A stretch of DNA of 64,000 nt from Selenomonas sp. AB3002 (lineage in GTDB: Bacteria > Bacillota > Negativicutes > Selenomonadales > Selenomonadaceae). The notes below the pieces were generated by a model. That model made no database searches, was not told where the DNA came from, and saw only the letters and a list, made by a program, of their open reading frames with translations. Location: assembly GCF_000702545.1 (NCBI RefSeq), contig NZ_JNIO01000008.1:868001-932000 (forward strand), in the 5' to 3' direction. How positions within the stretch are numbered: the stretch's first letter is position 1; each line of letters begins with the position of its first letter. Shown piece after piece: positions 17,344-26,397 of this stretch. Position numbers and translations under genes: made by a program.

Positions 17344-18645
17344 CTACATATTCATACAAGCAATAACATCTTCATCCATCAGTATTACATCTTTAAACCC
17401 TTCATTTATTAACATATCTGCAATTTCATATTTATATCTGTCGCTCACAGCCACAAGCATAGTTTCATCTTTCTGGATTCCAGCATCACTTATGGCGACA
17501 ATTTCCACCCCATAGATACTTTCATGCCGTTCCGTATGCGTAACAACCACCTTATCTGGAACAAGCCCCTCCTTCTTTAACATTCTCATAGCTTTTTGTG
17601 CAACCAATCCTGCGCCGTATATACAAAAACCTCTATGAGCCAAGTAATCTATAATTTTATCAGCAATGAAAATATTACTTCTATGCTTGATGAAAGTGTC
17701 TACACTGAATTGCTTTGAAAAGTGTTTTGCTTTAATTACCTCCATCAAAGCCTCAGCATTTTTCCACGAGGAAAAGTCAGCCAGGACTGAATCGTCCACA
17801 CTGCTGAAATCTTTTATGAATCGCTGATAAAATTCATCCTTATAATCAGATGAAATTCTCCTCAGATTCCAGCAATAAATAGAATGCTTCACTTCACATA
17901 GTTTCGCAAGAATCGAAACAGGGAAATCCCTATCTTTTAAATATGCATTTAAATTGTCAAATTCATCACACACGCAGAAAATTTTATTATTACTGTTCAC
18001 AGATGAATCTGCATTATCCACACGGTAATGCAGGAATGCTTCAGGTGTCAGACAAATTGATTTTGCCATCATAATGCACTTGAAATAAAACGCTGTATCC
18101 TGGTATGATGCCCCAGAAGTTTCGTTGAAGAGTATGCCATTCTTGATCAAGAAATCTCTTCTATATATTCCCGACCAAATACTCGGTGAGCAATAGAGCA
18201 GCTCACTATTATCCAACAGACTAAGAGGTCGCCTCATTTTGCAGCCATGCAGATTGTTGATGTACACGTCAGTATCATTGAGATTCTCAAAATAGTTGGA
18301 TTTCACAACATCACAACCATGCTGGCTTGCAAGCGAGTAAAGATGCTCAAACATGCCAGCATCAACATAGTCATCACTTTCCACTATACCTATGTAGTCA
18401 CCTGTTGCCAGAGAAATCCCCCTGTTCAGTGAGTTGCCATAGCCAGTATTTTTTTTGTCTATAATATGCATATTGGCAAATCTTACTTCGTACTCTCGCA
18501 ATATTTCCAAAGACATATCTGTGGAGCCATCATTTATGCATATGATTTCAATATCAGACAAGGTTTGAGACAGGACACTATCCAGACATTGCCTGAGAAA
18601 TCTTGATGTGTTATAAACTGGCATCAAGATTGAAATTTTAGGCAT
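17344..18645 (-). CDS. GT2 glycosyltransferase with C-terminal Rossmann-like domain
   Basis: The N-terminal GT-A domain has ISILMPVYNTSRFLRQCLDS, ICINDGSTDMS, GYGNSLNRGI and GIVESDDYVDAGMF. After a helical linker, residues 340-433 form a separate Rossmann-like domain opening FCIYGAGLVAQKAMRML, followed by a strand VVVTHT and MLVAVSDRYKYEI. The same kind of domain is attached to nine other proteins of this island. It recalls the N-terminal sugar-nucleotide-binding fold of PglD/NeuD. The gene is AT-rich compared with the housekeeping genes and has a G-rich Shine-Dalgarno. Confidence 0.87.
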   Translation of the reverse strand: MPKISILMPVYNTSRFLRQCLDSVLSQTLSDIEIICINDGSTDMSLEILREYEVRFANMHIIDKKNTGYGNSLNRGISLATGDYIGIVESDDYVDAGMFEHLYSLASQHGCDVVKSNYFENLNDTDVYINNLHGCKMRRPLSLLDNSELLYCSPSIWSGIYRRDFLIKNGILFNETSGASYQDTAFYFKCIMMAKSICLTPEAFLHYRVDNADSSVNSNNKIFCVCDEFDNLNAYLKDRDFPVSILAKLCEVKHSIYCWNLRRISSDYKDEFYQRFIKDFSSVDDSVLADFSSWKNAEALMEVIKAKHFSKQFSVDTFIKHRSNIFIADKIIDYLAHRGFCIYGAGLVAQKAMRMLKKEGLVPDKVVVTHTERHESIYGVEIVAISDAGIQKDETMLVAVSDRYKYEIADMLINEGFKDVILMDEDVIACMNM

Positions 18646-18658
18646 AGCGCCCCCCTCC

Positions 18659-20134
18659 TTATCCTTTGCCGTATTTAGCTGGATTCTTCATGACATCTAA
18701 TATTCTGCCTGCAACACGCTCCGAAGCATGGCCATCATCATAGGTCCCATATTTTCCAAACCATTCATCAAGTCTTTTTTGATAAACATCACCATCAAAA
18801 GCCAATATTTCATTACAGAGTTCCTCTGTAGTATGGCCTTTAGGATATGGATAATTATCTGGAAACACATAAAAACCCTGATACTTCTCTTCATATTCTT
18901 CCGCATCGTGATAGTATAAAAATACTGGCTTACGTTTTAATGAGAAATCCCACATAGATGAAGAATAGTCTGTAACCAATATATCAATCGCCGACAGCAA
19001 TTCCTGCATATCGGGATAATAAGTTACATCAATTCCATTTTGCTGATATGAAGATATATCGACATATCTATAAACATAATTATGAAATCTATACATAACA
19101 ACAAATTCTGAAGCAAATCGTTTTTCAGCTGCTTCACGGATCAGTGAAAGATCTATATCATAAATCTCTTGCAACCTGTCAGTGTCTCTGCTTTCCATAA
19201 GCTCATTCCTGAATGTAGGTGCATAAAGAATGATTTTCTTTTCTTTTCCTATATTATATCTATCCTTAATTGCATCCTCAAATGATACTCCTTTGAAAAA
19301 AATATCATTTCTCGGGTATCCCCAATCTTCTATCACACCATCATATAAAAAGGAGTTTCGATACACCTCATGACAAAAATTTGAGCCTGCTATCATTACA
19401 TCAGCACCACTCCACCGTCGTTTTACAACCTCCTTGTCATTTCCAGCTTTCGCTCTGTGCAGAGGGCTATCCCACTCAAGTCGTTTTGAAGGCCCCATGC
19501 CATGCCAAGTATATATATAATATTGATTTTTTTGCTTAAATTTGCAACTGCTCGGCGAATTTACATTTGTTACCAAGAGTCTCGACCTGCTCATCACCAT
19601 ATAATATTCATAAGAACCAATTATTATCGGCTCAATCCATTCTGGCAACGCTGTGTTTTCTTCTTTTAGCACCCAATAAACCTTTATATCCTTATCCCTC
19701 TTATGCACCTCCTCTATGATATATTTGCACTGATCATAATATCCCATACCCCAAAAATTCCACACAACAATTTGATTATACAATTTTCCTTCTTCAGAAA
19801 AAAAAGCAAATAAATCAGCTTCCATATCTTCAAAATCCAAATCTGTCAATTGAATATTCTCTGCCCCAAGCATATCCAATTCATTTATAATGCCATGCGA
19901 AATGTCCTGCGATACAGCAATGTACACCATTTCCCTATTCAAATAAGTTTTTATATCCTGAAGCCCATATACACGACATCCACAAAATACCGTTTCCCCT
20001 TCTGCTTTATCAGTTACAACAATCCCTTTGACTCGATTCTCCATTTTGTTCATTTGAAGCCAGCTCATAAAGATTCTGGCGTAATGTCCTGCTCCATATA
20101 CATAAAATCTATCTGGAAGAATTTCAACTGTCAT
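18659..20134 (-). CDS. CDP-glycerol/ribitol-type phosphotransferase with N-terminal Rossmann-like domain
   Basis: Residues 9-110 form the island's Rossmann-like domain (FYVYGAGHYARIFMSWL, VYIAVSQDISHGII). The rest is a TagF/TarF-type glycerophosphotransferase: YYIYTWHGMGPSKRLEWD, SNFCHEVYRNSF, YGYPRND-like GYPRNDIFF, ILYAPTFRNEL, VMYRFH, LVTDYSSSMWDFSLKRKPV and the closing FPDNYPYPKGHT. Such enzymes transfer polyol phosphate from CDP-glycerol or CDP-ribitol to a glycan. The CDP-pentitol genes downstream are the natural partner. AGGAG precedes the ATG. Confidence 0.88.
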   Translation of the reverse strand: MTVEILPDRFYVYGAGHYARIFMSWLQMNKMENRVKGIVVTDKAEGETVFCGCRVYGLQDIKTYLNREMVYIAVSQDISHGIINELDMLGAENIQLTDLDFEDMEADLFAFFSEEGKLYNQIVVWNFWGMGYYDQCKYIIEEVHKRDKDIKVYWVLKEENTALPEWIEPIIIGSYEYYMVMSRSRLLVTNVNSPSSCKFKQKNQYYIYTWHGMGPSKRLEWDSPLHRAKAGNDKEVVKRRWSGADVMIAGSNFCHEVYRNSFLYDGVIEDWGYPRNDIFFKGVSFEDAIKDRYNIGKEKKIILYAPTFRNELMESRDTDRLQEIYDIDLSLIREAAEKRFASEFVVMYRFHNYVYRYVDISSYQQNGIDVTYYPDMQELLSAIDILVTDYSSSMWDFSLKRKPVFLYYHDAEEYEEKYQGFYVFPDNYPYPKGHTTEELCNEILAFDGDVYQKRLDEWFGKYGTYDDGHASERVAGRILDVMKNPAKYGKG

Positions 20135-20158
20135 GGTTTCTCCTTTGCAAAACGAAAA

Positions 20159-21226
20159 TCAAAGCTTTTTCAAACTGGTTTCCCTAATGATTTTAACCGT
20201 ATGATCAAAACCTCTATAAGCATCAAAACAGCCACTCCAGCCCAGGGCAATCAAGGCAGAGGCATCCAGGGAAGAATTCAGCATGGGATTGAACCCCCGT
20301 TTCTCCTTCTCACTTGGCAGTTCAGTACGAACCTCGCACCCCCCGGCTTTGGCCAAAATCTCCGCCATCTGCCTGATGGTGATGACAGACTCAATGTTTG
20401 AGATATTGTAGGCCTGCAAAGCCTTGCCTCTGAGCAGCACTTTGAGGATAGCCGTCACACAGTCCAGCACATAGCAATAGCTCCTGATCTGCGAGCCGTC
20501 GCTCTTCATGACGATATTCTCCCCCCTGGCTGCCGCATAAGCCCAGGCAGAAGAAACCCTGTTATCCGATTCCCGAGCCGTAGGTCCGTAAATATGCCCC
20601 GGTCTTACTATCACCGAATCCACGCCCCACTCAGCCCCGTAAGACACACACAGCGTCTCTGCAGCTCTTTTCCCCACGGCATAAGAACTGCGCGGCTGCA
20701 AAAGGTCTACATATCCATAGTCTGTGGTCTTGAAAGGCTCATTGCTCTCCGAGCGGCCATAAACCTCAGAACTGGAAATATACAGAAGCCTTTTGATGTG
20801 ATTTGCCCTGGCATATTCCAGCAGGCTATATGTGCCCATGAAATTCCCCAGCATGGTTTCCACCGGTTCGCTGACAATCTTATTGGGCGAAGCATTCCCC
20901 GCGCCGTGGATGATATAGTCGCAGGTGATATCACCCTTCAGTTCCCCTGATACCGCATCGAAGACCACCACATCAAACCAAGACCTGTCAAGCAATGGCG
21001 CGAATCTCGCCCTCACTCCCGCTTCCATCCGGCCTGTGGCAATGATGGCTATCTTCGTCTCATGGGTATCATTCCACCTGGCCAGCAATTCTATCAGTGC
21101 CGAACAGATAAGACCGGTGCTGCCTGTCACCAATACCCTGCTGCCTGCCAGTTCCACCAGTTCCGGCAAAGTCTGCAGCACTTCATCGATATCTGCTATC
21201 CATTGCTTATTATTATAAAGTTCCAT
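20159..21226 (-). CDS. NAD-dependent epimerase/dehydratase (extended SDR)
   Basis: An extended short-chain dehydrogenase acting on a nucleotide-activated sugar. The cofactor loop is VLVTGSTGLICSALIELL, followed by YIIHGAGNASP, LLYISSSEVYG and the catalytic YAVGKRAAE; the substrate domain has IVRPGHIYGP and SYCYVLDCVTAILKVL. The start at 21226 (MELYNN) is chosen because the upstream TTG-led front overlaps the previous gene. It sits directly behind the second IspD-like gene, so the substrate may be a CDP-linked sugar or polyol; this is an inference. Confidence 0.83.
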   Translation of the reverse strand: MELYNNKQWIADIDEVLQTLPELVELAGSRVLVTGSTGLICSALIELLARWNDTHETKIAIIATGRMEAGVRARFAPLLDRSWFDVVVFDAVSGELKGDITCDYIIHGAGNASPNKIVSEPVETMLGNFMGTYSLLEYARANHIKRLLYISSSEVYGRSESNEPFKTTDYGYVDLLQPRSSYAVGKRAAETLCVSYGAEWGVDSVIVRPGHIYGPTARESDNRVSSAWAYAAARGENIVMKSDGSQIRSYCYVLDCVTAILKVLLRGKALQAYNISNIESVITIRQMAEILAKAGGCEVRTELPSEKEKRGFNPMLNSSLDASALIALGWSGCFDAYRGFDHTVKIIRETSLKKL

Positions 21227-21237
21227 ATTATCCCTTA

Positions 21238-21954
21238 TTATCCCTTCAACCAATCAGAACGCTTCGCCATCAGGAGGGCCTTGAAGATATCTATATCCTC
21301 CACGGTAGTCAACTTGATATTTTTCTCGGAGCCTCTGGAGAAGTACACTTTCTCTCCCATCTCTACCTTCAGCGTGCATGAAGCCACAGAATTGGTAATC
21401 CCCGCCTCCAAGGCCCTCCTGTGAAGATCACAGATCTCACCAAGCCTGAAGGCTTGCGGCGTCTGTGTCCGCTTCAGATTATCACGCGGATATAGAGCCG
21501 AGGACTCTATCCCATCTTCAGTCCGAAGCATAGCCTCTGCACAAGGAATGACTGTGATGGCATTACCATACTCCCTGCACACACGGATATTATCTGAAAT
21601 AATTTCCGCCGAGACCATTGGCCTGATGGCATCATGGATCAGGACGATATCATCTGCCGCATGATGCTTCTCCAACTCGAACACGCCGTTGCGTATAGAG
21701 TCCTGACCGTTTTTCCCACCTTTCATAACATATTTTAGCTTATTGATATTGAACTGCTTCGCATAAGCCCACAGGACATTCTCCCAACTCTCAACGCAAA
21801 CTACTGCAATCTCGTCTATCTCAGGATGCTTCTCAAAAGCTTCCAGCGTATAGACGATGACAGGTCGTTCATTGACAGTAAGGAACTGTTTGGGTATATC
21901 CTGCTTCATGCGGCTACCAGAGCCGCCGGCTATCAAAAGTGCTATATTAGCCAT
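21238..21954 (-). CDS. Second IspD/TarI-like cytidylyltransferase
   Basis: The loop ALLIAGGSGSRMKQDIPKQF, IVLIHDAIRPMV, the KRTQTPQAF segment and SRGSEKNIKLTTVEDIDIFKAL mark the IspD family. It is clearly related to the copy at 14737-15441 but differs in the substrate-side loop (KGGKNGQDSIRNG here, GGATRFLSTKAG there). The true IspD has a similar NGQDS-like segment, so this copy could be the housekeeping enzyme. Its coupling to glycan genes on both sides argues for CDP-polyol or CDP-sugar synthesis. GAGGT lies six bases before the ATG at 21954. Confidence 0.78.
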   Translation of the reverse strand: MANIALLIAGGSGSRMKQDIPKQFLTVNERPVIVYTLEAFEKHPEIDEIAVVCVESWENVLWAYAKQFNINKLKYVMKGGKNGQDSIRNGVFELEKHHAADDIVLIHDAIRPMVSAEIISDNIRVCREYGNAITVIPCAEAMLRTEDGIESSALYPRDNLKRTQTPQAFRLGEICDLHRRALEAGITNSVASCTLKVEMGEKVYFSRGSEKNIKLTTVEDIDIFKALLMAKRSDWLKG

Positions 21955-21956
21955 TC

Positions 21957-23213
21957 TCACACCTCTAATTTTTCAAGTAGATCAACGTTCATATCAATCA
22001 CATTCAAATTCTCACTCATCAATCTGCTCTTGATTTTTTCTCTTTGTATATCATCATAAATACTTATAACAAATGATTTTTCATGAATATCACTATCTCT
22101 AAGCCATATATCAATGCTCTTTACAGGTACATCGTATGAGTACTCTACATTCTTCTCCATACAAGTTACACTAAATCCATCCACTTTTATCTCATACTTT
22201 TTTAACAATCCAAAAAGTCTATTTCCATAATCTCCAGCACCGTATATTACTATTTTTCTCTTAACACATTTATCTATAAATTTTTTTTCACAACTATTAA
22301 AATCCTCCATTTTACGCCTGTAATAACCCTCCTTCAAAAAAACACTTTTTTCACTATCACTAACCGAACAAAGAACCCACTTCTGCATCCGATCTAATTT
22401 TTCTTGTAAAATAGATGGATTATATTTATATATTTGCAAAAGTTTCAATTCATTCATATGTAAAACATCTAATGTATTTTCTTGCAGAGCATCGTTATTA
22501 TTTTCATATCCGATTCTCATCAAATCAACCGAAGCACTTAAATAATCAACAATATCCTTCACACGATAATCCTTTTTATGGATTCCTTTTCTATAACAAT
22601 ATACATATTGTTTAATCACATAAAACCTTTCCGCATTTGACAAAGCGATTGCCAAAAATACAGGATCTTCCCAATTATCATAATAAGGAAACCGCACATT
22701 ATTCCTTAATAAAAATAACCTATTGTAAATAAAGCGCGTAAAACCATACGGATTTCCGTATGTATCAAACGACTTCTCCTCATTCCTAATAAATATAGGA
22801 ACCTTGTTAAAAGGATACTTCACCCCCTTTACCCATTCCTTTTCAAACTGTATTATATTCCCACCACAGATGGAGACTTTATTAACTTCCGCATTCACAT
22901 ATAATGTTTCTAAAACAGACGAATCGCATAATATATCATCTCCATCCACAAACATTATATATTTGCCACAAGCAATTTCTATACCGGCATTTCTTGCAAA
23001 AGATACGCCTTCATGCGAATGTTTCAACAGTTTTATCCTATAATCCTTTTTTATAACTTCTTCAACAATACTGATAGTTTTGTCAAAAGAACCATCATCG
23101 ATGCACAAAATTTCAATATCATACAGCGTCTGATTTATAATACTGCCTAAGCATTCTTCTATATACATTTCCACATTATACATAGGTATAATTATGCTAA
23201 TGCAAATGTTCAT
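21957..23213 (-). CDS. GT2 glycosyltransferase with C-terminal Rossmann-like domain
   Basis: The catalytic domain opens SIIIPMYNVEMYIEECLGSI and has LCIDDGSFDKT, GVSFARNAGIE and FVDGDDILCD. From residue 320 to the end is the recurrent Rossmann-like domain (KIVIYGAGDYGNRLFGLL, SFVISIYDDIQREKI). The gene is strongly AT-rich, unlike the cytidylyltransferase that follows it, which suggests separate origins. Its stop overlaps the next start. Confidence 0.87.
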   Translation of the reverse strand: MNICISIIIPMYNVEMYIEECLGSIINQTLYDIEILCIDDGSFDKTISIVEEVIKKDYRIKLLKHSHEGVSFARNAGIEIACGKYIMFVDGDDILCDSSVLETLYVNAEVNKVSICGGNIIQFEKEWVKGVKYPFNKVPIFIRNEEKSFDTYGNPYGFTRFIYNRLFLLRNNVRFPYYDNWEDPVFLAIALSNAERFYVIKQYVYCYRKGIHKKDYRVKDIVDYLSASVDLMRIGYENNNDALQENTLDVLHMNELKLLQIYKYNPSILQEKLDRMQKWVLCSVSDSEKSVFLKEGYYRRKMEDFNSCEKKFIDKCVKRKIVIYGAGDYGNRLFGLLKKYEIKVDGFSVTCMEKNVEYSYDVPVKSIDIWLRDSDIHEKSFVISIYDDIQREKIKSRLMSENLNVIDMNVDLLEKLEV

Positions 23214-23270
23214 TTAGCATCACCTAACCTCTTGAAATATCCACCATGTTTTCATAAAACATAACACCTT

Positions 23271-24431
23271 TCAATTTTTCCTCATCCAAAAACTACTCCC
23301 AACATCAGAAACCCCACCGCGTTCTTTCTCATATTCATCTTTGTGATATTTACCAATGTAATCCTCCCAAAAAAGCAACTCATAGTTCGGATTATCCATT
23401 AGCAGTGCATGTAGCAAAAATGCCTCTGTATATGGACGGCCACTTTTTATCCATGCTGATGGATACTCAAACGGATAGAAGATGTCATGAACGTGTATAA
23501 TTACACCTTTCTTCAAACGAGGAAGAATTTGCAAAAACTCCATCACAACATCCCCACCACTTCTCAAAACGTGTGAGGAATCTATAAATAGCACATCGTC
23601 TTTCTCGAGTTCATCAAACACACTCAAATCGATGTTCTGTACAAAGTCATCGACTATCTTTAATTTCTGCTCATCTCCCTTCTTCATAATTGAATATAAT
23701 CTATTTGGATAAGGTTCTATACAGGTCATATCAGCACTGCAATCCCAAAACTCAATAGTATCAAGCGCTACAGCAGTAGAATAACCACTACCAATCTCAA
23801 TTATCCTTTTAGGATTGTAATGCCTTATCATAGAGTGATATACAATGGCATCTCCATATTCGAACATATCATTATGTCTATACCTAAAAAATTTATCACT
23901 ATAATGTTTATAAAATTCTTTAGCAAAAGCACCTATCACTTTCATGAACGCAAGTTGGCCTTCTATATTCATTGCAACATTCTTTATTGAATTACCTCTC
24001 CACTTTTTAGATAGTTCGCACTCCATTTTATTTGCATAAGGCGATTCATAAAAGTTAAACGGTTTTGCCGCTTTATAATCCATATCATCAGTAAACTCTG
24101 GATGAAAATGATACATCCACTCTATTTCATTCATATATAAAACATTTTTAAAAACCTCTGACACCTCATTTCTAATAGCATCAAGTTCCTGCTTAGAAAG
24201 ATTCGGACTTATAATACACACGTAATCATTGCCTTTTTCCAAACTTCCTAAACCAATTGTCATTAAACCTTTGAACTTCTTTCCTACCACTCTATCAACA
24301 ACACACTTAACTACATATCCATTTTCACTTAATATATCAAACAAGAGTTCACCACGATCCCCCGCACCATAAATTGCTACCCCGTTTTGTCTCATCTTAT
24401 GTATTAGATTTCCATAAAACACTTCGTCCAT
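23271..24431 (-). CDS. Rossmann-like domain fused to a class I SAM methyltransferase
   Basis: The first 110 residues are the island's Rossmann-like domain (GVAIYGAGDRGELLFDIL). The C-terminal half is a Methyltransf_24-type SAM enzyme: RIIEIGSGYSTAVALDTI, MTCIEPYPNRLY, VLFIDSSHVLRSGGDV and IIHVHDIFYPFEYPSAW. It should methylate a sugar of the glycan. The start at 24431 follows GAGGAG by six bases; an upstream ATG at 24449 overlaps that site and is rejected. It lies between a GT2 and a GT4 gene. Confidence 0.83.
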   Translation of the reverse strand: MDEVFYGNLIHKMRQNGVAIYGAGDRGELLFDILSENGYVVKCVVDRVVGKKFKGLMTIGLGSLEKGNDYVCIISPNLSKQELDAIRNEVSEVFKNVLYMNEIEWMYHFHPEFTDDMDYKAAKPFNFYESPYANKMECELSKKWRGNSIKNVAMNIEGQLAFMKVIGAFAKEFYKHYSDKFFRYRHNDMFEYGDAIVYHSMIRHYNPKRIIEIGSGYSTAVALDTIEFWDCSADMTCIEPYPNRLYSIMKKGDEQKLKIVDDFVQNIDLSVFDELEKDDVLFIDSSHVLRSGGDVVMEFLQILPRLKKGVIIHVHDIFYPFEYPSAWIKSGRPYTEAFLLHALLMDNPNYELLFWEDYIGKYHKDEYEKERGGVSDVGSSFWMRKN

Positions 24432-24456
24432 AATACTCTCCTCATCCATGCTTCTA

Positions 24457-26316
24457 TTAAGTTAATCGTTCAGATTTAACCCTCTTTGCAAGCTGCATAA
24501 GCAAGCGTTCAATCTCACTGAAAGTCCTTTCTTCTTCTGATAATAACCCTGGCTGATTTAAACGAATAGCTACTGAAAAAACATTCTCCCACACTTTCAT
24601 AAGGTTGACCTTTGAAAACACTTCCAAACTTGATTTTGCTTCACTAGAAAGTTGCTTTCGAAGCTCACTGTCACTAAGTATTCTCACCAAAGCATCCGCA
24701 GCCCCTTTCTGGTCATTCTGTGGTACAGCAATATATCCACGCCCATCTCTTAAAAGCTCTAGGTAGGGCAATTCATACATGACCAAAGGTGTGCCGTATC
24801 TTTTGCTTTCTGCCACACTCATGGGGAATCCCTCGAACTTAGAGGTCATCAACATGACTGAAGCTTGTCGATAGTATCTCTCTACATCAGTGTGAAATCC
24901 TAAGAAGTCAACATTGCCCAATAGGCCACGTTCCTCGAACATTTTGCGCAGGCGTGCTTCAATTTCTGGATTGTCAGCCTTTCCTACTATCTGTAACCTG
25001 GCTTCCGGCAATACCTGAACAACATTTTCCAAAATTGCAGGTAACTCAAGCACTTGTTTCTGCGTCTGATCTATCCTTTGCAAGCATAGGATAGTATAAG
25101 GCATAGGTTCTGTATCTACTTCTACTGGAGGATCTATAGGATTAGGTACATACACGCTGTTACAGCCCAACAAACGCCAAAACATTTCATCTACCTTGGA
25201 AAGAGTAACCAAAACATCCACCCTTCGCCCTATAGATAAAATATTTTCATTCGGCATATTTTCAATAAAGCTGAAATTATTATGCAGTTCCAGCACCACA
25301 GGTACACCAGCCTGTTGTACACACAATAAATCATAGAGTGCATTTGTCCCTCTTGCATGACTACAAAAGATATCCACATGATAATCCTGTAGTGCCTTAA
25401 GCAATTGCTCGCAACGCCCCTGCCGTCCACACTCATGCGCCAGCAATACGCGCTTTACTTCATCCGGCAACGAATATTCCATATCCTCCTTGATTTCATC
25501 AGTGAACAGCACTAATTGATAATCATGTACATGAAATAATTGCAAAAGTTTTGATATTACCCTCTCAATGCCACCGTTGTAATAACGCATATAATATATT
25601 CCAATTGTTCTAGGCAATTTATCTTCCATAGTTCTTTTGTTAGCAAGAGGCATCCACTCAGTAGCAGTGGCCACATTCTCTCTAAAGACAAGTTCCAAAA
25701 AATCAACGTATTTAGAAATACCTACCATATCTAGCAGTTGACTGCCAACAACTTGACTGTTAGTCCATGCATTATCTGCAAAAAGTACACACATCGCCAG
25801 CATATCTTGTATAGGTTCAATCCAATCAGCATGCCCCCGCAACTCACACGCAGCACGCAAATCCTGCCTAAAACTATGGAATCTAGCAGAAATTTCCTCA
25901 GGTACTCTACAATCCCACCAATCACCAACGCTACCTTCAGACCGCAAACCTAAGGCTTCTGCCAACTGCCAAAACAAGCCTGATTCTCGCCAAAGCCAAG
26001 CATAAAAATCTACTAAGGTTAAGTAATCAGACAACTTGCAATAGCTATGCTGCTCCAGTTCAGCCACTATAGCAGCATTTTGTGCAACAGCTATCACAAT
26101 AGGATATCTATTTTCATGCCAGATATCTTTTGGCAATTTTATTTCCCTGCCGTAAAACTTCTTTCCTTTTTTTTCTACGTTACTATCTAAGAACCAAGGA
26201 ACTTCACAGGCTTTCTCACCTAAAATTTCCTCAACTAAAAAGTTAGCCTCAGATATCCATTTTATGAGTCTTGATGCCTCTCTCCCAGTCCCCCATATGA
26301 TAAACTCCCTTTGCAT
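24457..26316 (-). CDS. Rossmann-like domain fused to a GT4-type glycosyltransferase
   Basis: A large protein of about 619 residues. The N-terminus is a divergent copy of the recurrent domain (FIIWGTGREASRLIKWI, IVIAVAQNAAIV). A helical middle of about 130 residues follows. The rest is a GT-B glycosyltransferase of family 4: IGIYYMRYYNGGIERVISKL, CSHARGTN, VVLELHNNFS, ILCLQRIDQTQKQ, LQIVGKADNP, FLGFHTDVERYYRQASVMLM and FEGFPMSVAESKRYGTPLVM. The start at 26316 has AGGGGGGG four bases upstream. Confidence 0.85.
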   Translation of the reverse strand: MQREFIIWGTGREASRLIKWISEANFLVEEILGEKACEVPWFLDSNVEKKGKKFYGREIKLPKDIWHENRYPIVIAVAQNAAIVAELEQHSYCKLSDYLTLVDFYAWLWRESGLFWQLAEALGLRSEGSVGDWWDCRVPEEISARFHSFRQDLRAACELRGHADWIEPIQDMLAMCVLFADNAWTNSQVVGSQLLDMVGISKYVDFLELVFRENVATATEWMPLANKRTMEDKLPRTIGIYYMRYYNGGIERVISKLLQLFHVHDYQLVLFTDEIKEDMEYSLPDEVKRVLLAHECGRQGRCEQLLKALQDYHVDIFCSHARGTNALYDLLCVQQAGVPVVLELHNNFSFIENMPNENILSIGRRVDVLVTLSKVDEMFWRLLGCNSVYVPNPIDPPVEVDTEPMPYTILCLQRIDQTQKQVLELPAILENVVQVLPEARLQIVGKADNPEIEARLRKMFEERGLLGNVDFLGFHTDVERYYRQASVMLMTSKFEGFPMSVAESKRYGTPLVMYELPYLELLRDGRGYIAVPQNDQKGAADALVRILSDSELRKQLSSEAKSSLEVFSKVNLMKVWENVFSVAIRLNQPGLLSEEERTFSEIERLLMQLAKRVKSERLT

Positions 26317-26397
26317 GCAACCCCCCCTAAGAATCAACATTACCTTTCATATGATTTCATGAAAAATCTCCATTCACACATCCCACTTAATTCCAAT

